The notes below the pieces were generated by a model. The model was not told the origin of the DNA and searched no databases. It saw only the letters and a list, made by a program, of their open reading frames with translations. From the NCBI RefSeq assembly GCF_003254585.1, contig NZ_QJGZ01000032.1, forward strand, positions 85,692 to 149,691: a DNA stretch of 64,000 bases, in the 5' to 3' direction. Position numbers and translations under genes: made by a program. Source of the DNA: Flavobacterium sharifuzzamanii (GTDB lineage: Bacteria > Bacteroidota > Bacteroidia > Flavobacteriales > Flavobacteriaceae). Of this stretch, positions 35,078 to 43,960 are shown piece by piece (position 1 is the stretch's first letter; each line of letters opens with the position of its first letter).

Positions 35078-35932
35078 TTATCCTTGGTAAGCTACAGCAG
35101 TTTGTTTACTTGTGCCTAAACCTTCAATTCCTAATTCGATTACGTCACCTGCTTTAATGTAAATCGGATCTGGTTTAATTCCTAATCCAACTCCCGGAGG
35201 CGTTCCTGTACTGATTACATCGCCAGGAAGCAAGGTCATAAACTGACTTAAGTAATGTACTAAAAATGGAATTTTAAAAATCAAGTTTGATGTATTACTG
35301 TTTTGGAACGTTTTTCCGTTTACCGTAAGCCACATTTTAAGATTATTTACATCGCCAACTTCGTCTGGAGTTGCCATAATTGGACCAAGAGGAGCAAAGG
35401 TGTCAGAACCTTTTCCTTTTGCCCATTGTCCGCCGCGCTCGATTTGGAATGCTCTTTCGCTATAATCATTCAAGAGGCAATATCCAGCGATATAGTTTGG
35501 TGCATCTTCTTCAGAAACGTAGCTTGCTTTTTTACCTACAACAAAAGCCAATTCAACTTCCCAATCTGTTTTTTCGCTGTTTTTTGGAATGATCAAATTA
35601 TCGTTTGGTCCACATAAAGAAGTGGTTGATTTGAAGAAAATAATTGGTTCTTCTGGAATTGCAGCGCCAGTTTCTTCACAGTGATCTACATAATTTAATC
35701 CGATGCAGATAATTTTTGAAGGACGCGCAACAGGCGAACCTAAACGTACTGAATCGCTTACTTCTGGTAAAGATGGATTGTTTTTTAAAGCTTCTTCTAA
35801 TTTCGCTAAACCGTCATTTTCAAAAAAAGCTTCGTTGTAATCTGTTACAATAGACGAAACATCGTATCTTTTTTCATTTAGTAAAACACCTGGTTTTTCC
35901 TTTCCTTCTTCTCCGAATCTAATAAGTTTCAT
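35078..35932 (-). CDS. FAH-family hydrolase (probable 2,4-diketo-3-deoxy-L-fuconate hydrolase)
   Basis: A 284-residue fumarylacetoacetate-hydrolase-like protein. IICIGLNYVDHCEE, FFKSTTSLCGP, DWEVELAFVVGK with metal-binding acidic residues, and LNDYSERAFQ are the FAH blocks; DVISTGTPPGVG is the C-terminal signature. It cleaves C-C bonds of diketo acids with Mg. Together with the mutarotase and SDR genes it fits the last step of L-fucose degradation (to pyruvate and L-lactate). The mutarotase starts 9 bases after it. Confidence 0.9.
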   Translation of the reverse strand: MKLIRFGEEGKEKPGVLLNEKRYDVSSIVTDYNEAFFENDGLAKLEEALKNNPSLPEVSDSVRLGSPVARPSKIICIGLNYVDHCEETGAAIPEEPIIFFKSTTSLCGPNDNLIIPKNSEKTDWEVELAFVVGKKASYVSEEDAPNYIAGYCLLNDYSERAFQIERGGQWAKGKGSDTFAPLGPIMATPDEVGDVNNLKMWLTVNGKTFQNSNTSNLIFKIPFLVHYLSQFMTLLPGDVISTGTPPGVGLGIKPDPIYIKAGDVIELGIEGLGTSKQTAVAYQG

Positions 35933-35954
35933 ATTTTAATTTTTTATTTTTTTT

Positions 35955-36014
35955 GCCACGAATTACACGAATTTTCTCGAATTAAAATTTGTGGAAATTT
36001 GTGTAATTTGTGGC
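35955..36014. repeat. GCCACGAATTACACGAATT hairpin repeat
   Basis: GCCACGAATTACACGAATT at the left is answered by GTGTAATTTGTGGC at 36001-36014. Related copies lie at 39623, 40721-40798 and 56686-56725. It occupies the spacer between the SDR and FAH genes. Confidence 0.65.
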
Positions 36015-36034
36015 TATAATTTTGTTTAAATATT

Positions 36035-36799
36035 TTAGTTGTTTAATTTAATAAATCCACCATCAATTGGGTAATCTGAACCTGTGATGAAAGAAGACTC
36101 GTCACAGCACAGGAATAAAGCTAAAGTTGCGATTTCATCTGGTTTTCCCATACGGCCGATTGGCTGTGATTGTGATAGTTTTTCGAAAATTTCTTCTTCT
36201 TTTCCTGGGTAATTTTTAGCAATAAATCCGTCTACGAAAGGCGTGTGAACTCTAGCAGGAGATATAGAATTACATCTGATTTTATCATTCAAATAATCTT
36301 TTGCAACCGATAAAGTCATTGCCATAACAGCTCCTTTTGCTGTAGAATAAGCAAAACGATCAGGAATTCCAACCCAGCAAGCAATTGAGGCTAAGTTCAA
36401 AATTACACCTCCACCAGAATTTCTTAGTGCGGGAATTGAAGCGTGAAGACAGTTGTAAACTCCTTTTACGTTTACATTCATAATTCGGTCAAAATCAGAT
36501 TCTGAAGTCGTGTCTACTTTTCCAACGTGAGCAATTCCAGCGTTGTTTACCAGAATATTGATATTTCCGATTTTTTCAAAAGTCGATTTTACTTGTTCGT
36601 GGTTCGAAACATCGCAAGCGTGAGCAAAAACATTTCCGCCAGCTGATTTAATTTCTTCTACTGTTTCTTTTGCGCTTTCTTCCGTCAATTCTAAAATATG
36701 AACTTCAGCTCCTTGTTTCGCAAATAAAACCGAAATCGCTCTTCCGATTCCGCTTCCTCCGCCAGTGATAATTGCTTTTTTATTTTGTAATGAAAACAT
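36035..36799 (-). CDS. SDR dehydrogenase (probable 2-keto-3-deoxy-L-fuconate dehydrogenase)
   Basis: A 254-residue short-chain dehydrogenase: TGGGSGIG (NAD binding), NNAGIAHVG, and the catalytic Tyr-Lys in FAYSTAKGAVM. By analogy with the Xanthomonas pathway it would oxidise the 4-hydroxyl of 2-keto-3-deoxy-L-fuconate. The gene is 37 bases downstream of the dehydratase and 102 bases before the hydrolase, consistent with the reaction order. Substrate not proven. Confidence 0.88.
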   Translation of the reverse strand: MFSLQNKKAIITGGGSGIGRAISVLFAKQGAEVHILELTEESAKETVEEIKSAGGNVFAHACDVSNHEQVKSTFEKIGNINILVNNAGIAHVGKVDTTSESDFDRIMNVNVKGVYNCLHASIPALRNSGGGVILNLASIACWVGIPDRFAYSTAKGAVMAMTLSVAKDYLNDKIRCNSISPARVHTPFVDGFIAKNYPGKEEEIFEKLSQSQPIGRMGKPDEIATLALFLCCDESSFITGSDYPIDGGFIKLNN

Positions 36800-36836
36800 T
36801 TGATATAAATTTTTATGAGTTGTTTTTAATAGTCTT

Positions 36837-38492
36837 TTACAAAGATACGCCGCGTTTCCACGGAATAAAATCGTCTTGGTTTAATTGAACCGCTTTCGGA
36901 ATAATTTCGCCGCTTGCTGCTTTGATGCAATATTCTAAAATTTCCTCGCCCATTTCCTCAATAGATTTTTCACCGCTAATGATTGGTCCACAGTCAATAT
37001 CGATAATATCTTTCATTCTTGTTGCTAGAACAGAGTTTGTTGCCACTTTAATTACGGGACAAACTGGGTTTCCTGTCGGAGTTCCCAATCCAGTTGTAAA
37101 CAAAATTAAAGTTGCTCCCGAAGCTGCTTTTCCAGTCGTTGCTTCAACGTCATTTCCTGGAGTACAAACCAAACTTAAGCCTGGTTTTGTTACCAATTCA
37201 GTATAATCTAAAACATCAACAACAGGAGAAGTTCCACCTTTTTTTGCTGCTCCAGCACTTTTGATGGCATCTGTAATTAATCCGTCTTTAATATTTCCAG
37301 GAGAAGGATTCATATGAAAACCAGAACCCACTTTATGCGCCAATTCATCATAAGATTCCATTAAATCTATGAACTTTTTAGCTTTTTCTTCTGTAACACA
37401 TCGGTCGATTAAATTTTGTTCTGCACCACATAATTCTGGGAATTCAGCCAAAAGAATTTTTCCGCCTAAAGCTACGACCAAATCAGAAGTATAACCCACA
37501 GCAGGATTTGCAGAAACACCGCTGAAACCATCGCTTCCGCCACATTTTACGCCAATGCATAAATCGCTCAAAGGTGCATCTGTTCTTTCGTATTTGTTGA
37601 TTTCAATTAAACCTTCAAAAGTCTTTTTGATGGCATTGGTAATCAAAACTTCTTCGCTTTCTGTTTGTTGTTGCTCAAAAATAAACAACGGTTTGTCAAA
37701 CTCTGGATTTTGTCTTTTTACATCATTTACAAAATCCTGAACTTGTAAATGCTGGCATCCTAAACTCAAAAGCGTGATTCCGCCCACATTTGGATGATTG
37801 GCATAAGAAGCCAATAAAGCACTCAAAGTAGAAGCATCTTGACGTGTTCCGCCGCAACCTCCTTGATGATTTAAGAATTTAATTCCATCTACATTTTCAA
37901 AAACACGTTTGTTTTTTGGCGTTGGATTTAATTCAATATTGATATCATTAATGTCATTTCCGTTCAAATAACCTTCCAATAATTCGTGTGTAAATTGGTT
38001 GTATTTGTCCGTTACAGCATAACCCAATTGCTTGTGTAAAGCTTCTTTGATGACGTCTAAATTTCTGTTTTCACAAAAAACAGTCGGGATAAAAAGCCAA
38101 TAATTTGCCGTTCCAACGCGTCCGTCTTTTCTTTTGTAACCTTTAAAAGTTCTATTTTCGAATTTTGAAACATCGGGTGCATTCCATTCGTAAGAAGCAT
38201 TTCTATAAGCGTAAGGATCTGCCGCGTGTTTAAGGTTTTCGGTTGTCATTAGACTTCCCTTTGTCACATCGTTTTGCACTTTTCCAACCAAAACACCGTA
38301 CATGTTTACTTCTTCTCCCTGCTTCATGTCCTGCATGTAGAATTTGTGTTTGGCTTTGATGAGGTCTTGTAAAACGTAAGTTTCATTTTCAAAATGAATC
38401 GAATCGCCTTTCTGAAGATCGGTTAAGGCAACCAATACATTATCGTCTGGATGTAGTTTTACAACCAGTTTTTTTGTTGTATTCTCTAACAT
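36837..38492 (-). CDS. UxaA-family sugar-acid dehydratase (altronate dehydratase-like)
   Basis: A 551-residue protein with an N-terminal SAF-type domain (about 1-95) and a large UxaA/GarD catalytic domain. GGCGGTRQDASTLS (about 216-229), LSLGCQHLQVQ and IGVKCGGSDGFSGV hold the conserved Cys ligands for iron. The family dehydrates altronate or galactarate. In this gene set it could replace the enolase-type L-fuconate dehydratase. No uronate genes are nearby, so altronate is less likely. It follows the divergent AraC promoter region. Confidence 0.87.
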   Translation of the reverse strand: MLENTTKKLVVKLHPDDNVLVALTDLQKGDSIHFENETYVLQDLIKAKHKFYMQDMKQGEEVNMYGVLVGKVQNDVTKGSLMTTENLKHAADPYAYRNASYEWNAPDVSKFENRTFKGYKRKDGRVGTANYWLFIPTVFCENRNLDVIKEALHKQLGYAVTDKYNQFTHELLEGYLNGNDINDINIELNPTPKNKRVFENVDGIKFLNHQGGCGGTRQDASTLSALLASYANHPNVGGITLLSLGCQHLQVQDFVNDVKRQNPEFDKPLFIFEQQQTESEEVLITNAIKKTFEGLIEINKYERTDAPLSDLCIGVKCGGSDGFSGVSANPAVGYTSDLVVALGGKILLAEFPELCGAEQNLIDRCVTEEKAKKFIDLMESYDELAHKVGSGFHMNPSPGNIKDGLITDAIKSAGAAKKGGTSPVVDVLDYTELVTKPGLSLVCTPGNDVEATTGKAASGATLILFTTGLGTPTGNPVCPVIKVATNSVLATRMKDIIDIDCGPIISGEKSIEEMGEEILEYCIKAASGEIIPKAVQLNQDDFIPWKRGVSL

Positions 38493-38663
38493 TGTGTTGT
38501 TTGTTTTTTTCTTTTTTTGATGTCGCTGCTTTCGTTTTAAAACAATTTAATCCTTTGATTTTACCTAGAATTCGGGCAGTTAACGAAAAATAAAATTAGC
38601 CTTTTTATATATTGATTAATAGTCTAATATTATCCGTATCTAATCTTTAATTATCTTTGCAGT

Positions 38664-39560
38664 ATGAAATTGGAACAAACCAAAATAGCGTCTTATCTCA
38701 ATACTAAAGTTTCTGTGCTCAATCGTATTGAACCTTTTTTTCAAGCGCCATTTCATTCGCATCCAGAATTAGAATTGGTGTATGTAAAAGAGAGTTTTGG
38801 CAAACGAATTATCGGAAATTCGGTAATGCCCTTTGCACCTGGCGATATGGTTTTTTTAGGTTCTGATATTCCACATGTTTGGTTAAATGATGAAAAATAT
38901 TATCAGGGAATTGAAGATTTAAGAGCTAATTCGATTGTTGTATATTTTCATAAAGATATTTTTGGACCGACATTTTACGAATTAAAAGAAACCCAAAAAA
39001 TCAACGAACTTTTTTTTCAGGCCGGAAAGGGAATTTCGATTATCGGAAAAACCAATAAACAAATTGCCAAAAAACTGGAGAAATTAGTTTCTAAAAAAGA
39101 CTTCGAAGTTATTGTCGGGCTTTTTGAGATTTTATCTATTCTTTCTGAAAGTCAGGATACGATTTACATTAATGATGAGATTTATTCTCTGATGCAGAAA
39201 GATTCTAAAGTGGATCGTCTTTCAGAGGTTTTTCAATATGTAAATAAGAATTATAAAAAGAATATTTCGTTAGAAGAAATTGCCGCTGTCGCGAATATGA
39301 CGCGGACTTCTTTTTGTAGAATGTTTCGAGTTAAAACAAAGAAAAATTTTGTAGATTATCTGCATGAAATCCGAATCTCGAATGCCTGTAAATTGTTGTT
39401 GGAAACCGACAAAAGCATGTCTGAGATTGCGTATGAATGCGGTTATAAAACAGCCTCAAACTTTAATAAACTCTTTAAAAAGGTTAAAGGAATTACGCCT
39501 TCTGATTTTAAAAATAATGCGAAGGTTAGTTTTGCCACTCCCGATAGCTATCGGGATTAA
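38664..39560 (+). CDS. AraC-family transcriptional regulator
   Basis: A 298-residue regulator with an N-terminal cupin (HSHPELELVYVKE, about 28-45, then PFAPGDMVFLGSDIPH) that probably binds the sugar. The C-terminal pair of HTH motifs (about 190-290) includes LEEIAAVANMTRTSFCRMF and MSEIAYECGYKTASNFNKLFKK. It is divergent from the dehydratase operon, so it likely controls the deoxysugar genes. A TATCTTTG box (38652-38659) ends only 4 bases before the ATG, so the mRNA may be nearly leaderless or the start may be later. Confidence 0.9.
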   Translation: MKLEQTKIASYLNTKVSVLNRIEPFFQAPFHSHPELELVYVKESFGKRIIGNSVMPFAPGDMVFLGSDIPHVWLNDEKYYQGIEDLRANSIVVYFHKDIFGPTFYELKETQKINELFFQAGKGISIIGKTNKQIAKKLEKLVSKKDFEVIVGLFEILSILSESQDTIYINDEIYSLMQKDSKVDRLSEVFQYVNKNYKKNISLEEIAAVANMTRTSFCRMFRVKTKKNFVDYLHEIRISNACKLLLETDKSMSEIAYECGYKTASNFNKLFKKVKGITPSDFKNNAKVSFATPDSYRD

Positions 39561-39564
39561 AGAT

Positions 39565-39680
39565 TAAAAAGGATTTTTATACAAATCTGCTTGATCTGCC
39601 AAATCTGCGTGAGAAATAAATAAGTTGCCACGAATTACACTAATTCTCACGAATTAATTTTCTAAATATGATTGGTGTAA
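39565..39680. repeat. composite intergenic repeat after the AraC gene
   Basis: Contains AAATCTGC, GATCTGCCAAATCTGC words (inverted copies of those at 7754-7780) followed by GTTGCCACGAATTACACTAATT and an imperfect inverted partner near GGTGTAATTTGG. Non-coding. Confidence 0.5.
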
Positions 39681-39731
39681 TTTGGAATAAAAAATAGAGA
39701 TAAAGATTTCTCAATCAATTTTTCGCAATAT

Positions 39732-39831
39732 TGTCATTCTGAGGAACGAAGAATCACACAAGTTATTCTACAAAGATTGGCGACTTTGCATGTGGAGTTT
39801 CTTGTGTGATTCTTCGTTCCTCAGAATGACA
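39732..39831. repeat. REP-like element, 31-bp perfect inverted repeat
   Basis: Arms 39732-39762 (TGTCATTCTGAGGAACGAAG...) and 39801-39831 are perfect inverted complements around a 38-base centre. It lies between convergent AraC and SDR genes and could terminate both. Elements with the word CATTCTGAGGAACGAAGAAT are familiar from Bacteroidetes genomes. No transposase was seen in the window. Confidence 0.85.
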
Positions 39832-39850
39832 AATAGAACGGATGCTTTTT

Positions 39851-40630
39851 TTAAATAGATCTATCTAAATGGGTATAACCACCATCAACATAAATAATCT
39901 GTCCTGTAGTATGGCTTGATTTTTCAGACAATAAGAAAACCACCATATTTGCGATTTCTTCAGCAGTTGTCATTCTGTTTTCTAGCGGAATATTTTTGGT
40001 AATTGCAGCTAACTTTTCTTCTTTATTTTCAAAAGTATTGATCCACGTTTCGTAAAGCGGAGTATAGCATTCAGCTACAATTACGGCGTTTACACGAATG
40101 CTGTATTTTAATAATTCAACAGCCCATTCTCTGGTTAAAGCATTTCTTCCGCCGTTTGAAGCGGCATAAGCTGAGGTTCCGCCTTGACCCGTTTCGGCAG
40201 TTTTTGAACCAATGTTTACAATTGCTCCTTTCGATTCTTTCAAATATGGAAGTGCGTGATGTGCCATTAAATAATAGTGCACTAAGTTTTTGTGAAGAGA
40301 AGCAGCGAAATCTTCATAATTTCCGTTTTCTAATCCAACACCGTCATTAACGCCGGCATTGTTTACTAAACCGTCAATGCGACCGAATTTTGCGATTACG
40401 GCTTCAACGGCTTTTTTGCAGTCTTCAGGTTTTGTCAAATCGGCGGCAACTTGATGCGCTTCTTTTCCAATGGCTTTTAATTCTTCTACGGCTTTGATGT
40501 TGTCATTTTCGTTACGTCCAACGATAAACGGAATGGCATTTTCTTCGGCTAAAACCTTAACGATTCCTAAACCGATTCCCTTTGCGCCTCCCGTAACGAT
40601 AATGATTTTTTGGGTTAATGATAACTGCAT
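39851..40630 (-). CDS. SDR dehydrogenase (probable L-fucose dehydrogenase)
   Basis: A 259-residue SDR with TGGAKGIG (13-20), NNAG (90-93), catalytic Ser142 and Tyr155. The usual Lys four residues after the Tyr is Asn159 (YAASNGGRNALTREW). The rest of the fold is intact, including the C-terminal YVDGGYTHLD. Close relatives include L-fucose dehydrogenases, which oxidise the sugar to the lactone in the first step of the non-phosphorylating pathway. The Lys loss makes this uncertain; it may be active with a relocated base or have shifted chemistry. Confidence 0.82.
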   Translation of the reverse strand: MQLSLTQKIIIVTGGAKGIGLGIVKVLAEENAIPFIVGRNENDNIKAVEELKAIGKEAHQVAADLTKPEDCKKAVEAVIAKFGRIDGLVNNAGVNDGVGLENGNYEDFAASLHKNLVHYYLMAHHALPYLKESKGAIVNIGSKTAETGQGGTSAYAASNGGRNALTREWAVELLKYSIRVNAVIVAECYTPLYETWINTFENKEEKLAAITKNIPLENRMTTAEEIANMVVFLLSEKSSHTTGQIIYVDGGYTHLDRSI

Positions 40631-40667
40631 GGTATTAATATATTATAATTTGTAATTCAGTTTTTTT

Positions 40668-40851
40668 GCCACAGATTAAAAGGATTAAAATGATTCTTTT
40701 TCTCTTCATTGTGTTTTTTTGCCACGAATTACACGAATTACGCCAATTTTAAAATAACTATGAAAAATAAATTAGTGGAAATTAGTGCAATTTGTGGCAA
40801 CATTTTACTCTCACAGAAATTTAAATCTTTTTAATCCTTTTAATCTGTGGC
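40668..40851. repeat. two nested inverted repeats filling a 316-bp spacer
   Basis: The outer pair is GCCACAGATTAAAAGGATT (40668-40686) with its inverted copy at 40833-40851. The inner pair is GCCACGAATTACACGAATT (40721-40739) with an imperfect partner at 40780-40798. The remaining parts of 40631-40946 contain nothing else I can recognise. Confidence 0.75.
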
Positions 40852-40946
40852 TATATTTTTTATTCAACGATATAATTTAAAAAATTTACAGCTGTTGTTC
40901 ATGACAAACAACAGCTGTAAAAAGAGAGAATTGAACTGATAATTTA

Positions 40947-42632
40947 TTACCAGAACTTAACATAAAGCGCAACAATAATCAGTAACGTAATTACAATTAA
41001 TACTGTTGTCTGTGGCTGTACTTTGAACATTCCAGGTTCTGTCTCGAATGCTTTAGGGTTTACTTTTGGACCAGCGAAACTTATCAAGATCATAGCAATC
41101 ATTGTGAATAAGAATGATAATCCCATACAGATGTGGAACGGAATTTCGAAAGCTCCTTTTCCGTTAGCGTAAGCTGTGTATAAAAGTGTGTCGTTTCCAA
41201 ATAAAGCTGGAGCATATTCGTTGAATAAAACAGATAATAAGAATCCTAATATTACACCAACGATTGCTGCTGTTCCAGTAGTTCTTTTCCAGAACATACC
41301 TAAGAAGAACATGGCAAAAACTCCAGGGCTAATGAATCCAGTGTATTTTTGGATGTATGTAAATCCTCCAACACCACCAATTCCTAAGATGTCATTCCAA
41401 GTAAATAAAACAGCTAAAAGCATTGCAACAAAAACGGCAATACGCCCAATGTTTACCTGCTGTTTTTCACCAGCTTCTTTTTGAATGTATTTTTTATGAA
41501 CATCTAATGTATAGATTGTAGAAATACTGTTTACTTTTCCAGCTAAAGATGCTACGATCGCAGCTGTTAAGGCAGCGACAGAAAGTCCTTTTAATCCAGT
41601 TGGAAGGAATGTTAATACAGCAGAATAAGCTCCATCTTTTCCTCCAACTAATTGAGGCAAATGTCCGTTTGTGTATAAAACGTAAGCAGCAATACCAGGA
41701 AGCATTACGATAAGTGGCATTAATAATTTTAACATACCAGCGAATAAAATTCCTGTACGAGCTGTTTGTAAATCTGCTCCAAGTGCTCTTTGTGTAATAT
41801 ATTGGTTACATCCCCAATAGTTCAAGTTGATGATCCAGATACCAGCAGCGTAAGATAATAATCCAGGGAAAGTTAAATATTTATCGATTTCTAACTGAGA
41901 AGAAGTTGCAGTTGGTTTCGGAATAATCATTTTGAAATGCTCAGGCGCTTCTTTCATTAAAACTTTAAAACCTGCAATTGCATTTTCGCCAACACCAAAA
42001 TATTGACCAACTGTTGTTAAAGCAATATAAGAAGTTACTAAACCTCCTATGATTAAAACTGCAACCTGAATAACGTCTGTGTAAGCCACAACTTTCATTC
42101 CTCCAAGAGAAATAAACAAAGCAAAAACGGCCAAACCAATCATGATAGCGTGAAGATACTGACCTCCCGCAAGACCATTAATCGCAACTGCACCTAAATA
42201 TAAAATAGAAGTTAAGTTTACAAAAACATATAAAAACAGCCAGAATACTGCCATGATAAGTGCAGTAGACTCATTATAACGTGTTTTTAGGAATTGTGGC
42301 ATTGTGTAAATCTTGTTTTTAAGATAAACAGGAATAAACCATACAGCCACAATAATAAGAGCAACAGCAGCAAGCCATTCGTAAGCAGCAACAGCAATTC
42401 CTAAGAAGAAACCTTCACCGCTCATTCCGATGAACTGCTCGGCAGAGATATTAGAAGCAATAAGAGAAGCTCCAATTGCCCACCAAGTTAAATTTCCTTC
42501 AGCCAAAAAGTAAGCTTTAGCATCATGTTCGTCTTGTTTACGTTTACGATAAACGGTGTAACCGTAGACCGAGACTACGATAAAATAAATAATAAAAACC
42601 GCATAGTCTGCGAAAGCGAGGTTTTGGTTCAT
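40947..42632 (-). CDS. sodium:solute (sugar) symporter, SSS family
   Basis: A 561-residue membrane protein with about 14 helices. YFLAEGNLTWWAIGASLIASNISAEQFIGMSG (near residue 42) is the typical Na+/glucose-type SSS signature; VYLKNKIYTMPQFLKTRYN follows. The relative vSGLT carries galactose. It lies downstream of galT and upstream of the deoxysugar genes, so either galactose or a deoxyhexose is plausible. A minus-strand TACATTTG (42779-42772) may start its own transcript. Confidence 0.9.
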   Translation of the reverse strand: MNQNLAFADYAVFIIYFIVVSVYGYTVYRKRKQDEHDAKAYFLAEGNLTWWAIGASLIASNISAEQFIGMSGEGFFLGIAVAAYEWLAAVALIIVAVWFIPVYLKNKIYTMPQFLKTRYNESTALIMAVFWLFLYVFVNLTSILYLGAVAINGLAGGQYLHAIMIGLAVFALFISLGGMKVVAYTDVIQVAVLIIGGLVTSYIALTTVGQYFGVGENAIAGFKVLMKEAPEHFKMIIPKPTATSSQLEIDKYLTFPGLLSYAAGIWIINLNYWGCNQYITQRALGADLQTARTGILFAGMLKLLMPLIVMLPGIAAYVLYTNGHLPQLVGGKDGAYSAVLTFLPTGLKGLSVAALTAAIVASLAGKVNSISTIYTLDVHKKYIQKEAGEKQQVNIGRIAVFVAMLLAVLFTWNDILGIGGVGGFTYIQKYTGFISPGVFAMFFLGMFWKRTTGTAAIVGVILGFLLSVLFNEYAPALFGNDTLLYTAYANGKGAFEIPFHICMGLSFLFTMIAMILISFAGPKVNPKAFETEPGMFKVQPQTTVLIVITLLIIVALYVKFW

Positions 42633-42771
42633 TGTTAGTAGTATTTTAAATAATTATTATAGGTTGTTTGTTTATGTGGTTTTAAAATCAGTTTTTATGT
42701 TGTTAAATCTTGTTAAAAATGAAAGATGTGTTTTATTTCTGTTATTTTTTTGCGAAAATAAAAGCAGAAGC

Positions 42772-42779
42772 CAAATGTA
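42772..42779 (-). promoter_or_regulatory. candidate -7 box upstream of the sodium:sugar symporter
   Basis: TACATTTG on the minus strand, 140 bases before the symporter ATG. The rest of the 252-bp spacer is AT-rich with no other feature seen. Confidence 0.3.
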
Positions 42780-42884
42780 AAATAAAAATTTAGAAATCAG
42801 CCACCAGTAAATGTGTTTTTTACATTTATTATATAGAAATTGTGTTAAATTTTTGTTTTTTGAATTTATTACAAGAATAAACGC

Positions 42885-43943
42885 TTATACTTTTACCAGA
42901 CTTTTATAATGTACATCTGAAAGCTGTCTTAAAATTTCGGCACTTTTTTCAGGTGTAATGTCACGTTGCGATTCGCCCAACATTTCGTATCCAACCATAA
43001 ACTTCTTTACAGTTGCTGATCTTAACAACGGCGGATAGAAGTGCATGTGAAAATGCCATTCTGGATGCAATAAACCATCTGTTGGAGATTGGTGAATTCC
43101 TGAAGAATATGGGAATGAAGTATTAAATAAATTGTCGTACTTCGTGGTTAACTGTTTTAAGATTTTCGCGAAAGCGTTACTTTCTTCAGCAGTAAAATCG
43201 GTGATTTTGTTTACAGCTCTTTTGCTTACAATCATCGTTTCGTATGGCCAGATTGCCCAGAACGGAACTAATGCCACAAAATGATCATTTTCGATTACGA
43301 TTCTTTCTCCGGCTTTCAATTCAGCTTTTACATAATCTTCTAATAATGTTCTGTCATTTTTATCGTAATATGATTTTAGGCTGTTTTGGGTTTTCTCAAC
43401 CTGAGTCGGTAATGAAGACTGCGCCCAGATTTGTCCGTGCGGGTGCGGATTGCTACAGCCCATTACACTTCCTTTGTTTTCAAAAATCTGAACGTGGTTA
43501 ATGTATTTTATGTTTCCTAAATCGGTATATTCTTTTTGCCAAGTTTTGATGATGTTTTCAATATCGGCAATTTCCATTTCTGGAAGAGTCAGATCGTGTC
43601 TTGGCGAAAAGCAAACCACTCTCGAAATTCCCTGTTCTGGTTTTGCCTTAAAAAAGGTATGTTTAATATCATCTTCAAAAATGATTTCGTCCTGTTTCAT
43701 AGCAGCAAAATCATTTTCAAAAACAAAACTGTTTTCGTATTGCGGATTATTCATTCCGTTGGCGCGAACATTTCCTGGACACAAATAACAAGTTGGGTCA
43801 TATTTAGGAAGTTCTTCGGTTGAAATAGTTTCATTTTGTCCCTGCCAAGGGCGTTTTGCACGATGAGGCGAAACTAATACCCATTCGTTAATTAATGGAT
43901 TGAAACGTCTGTGCGGATCTTCGTTAATGTCAAAATTTTTCAT
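42885..43943 (-). CDS. galT: galactose-1-phosphate uridylyltransferase
   Basis: A 352-residue GalT. The HPH nucleophile motif is His167-Pro-His169 (CSNPHPHGQIW) and zinc is bound by Cys52 and Cys55 (TCYLCPG). RRFNPLINEWVLVSPHRAKRP is the N-terminal signature. It exchanges galactose-1-phosphate with UDP-glucose in the Leloir pathway. It is 17 bases downstream of galK and 35 bases further from galM. Confidence 0.97.
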   Translation of the reverse strand: MKNFDINEDPHRRFNPLINEWVLVSPHRAKRPWQGQNETISTEELPKYDPTCYLCPGNVRANGMNNPQYENSFVFENDFAAMKQDEIIFEDDIKHTFFKAKPEQGISRVVCFSPRHDLTLPEMEIADIENIIKTWQKEYTDLGNIKYINHVQIFENKGSVMGCSNPHPHGQIWAQSSLPTQVEKTQNSLKSYYDKNDRTLLEDYVKAELKAGERIVIENDHFVALVPFWAIWPYETMIVSKRAVNKITDFTAEESNAFAKILKQLTTKYDNLFNTSFPYSSGIHQSPTDGLLHPEWHFHMHFYPPLLRSATVKKFMVGYEMLGESQRDITPEKSAEILRQLSDVHYKSLVKV

Positions 43944-43960
43944 TGTACAGTGTTGTGGTT

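Noticed and set aside
36837..38492. altronate dehydratase of a uronate pathway
   Set aside because: No uronate isomerase, tagaturonate reductase or KDG kinase genes nearby; the neighbours fit a deoxysugar pathway better. It remains a possible alternative.
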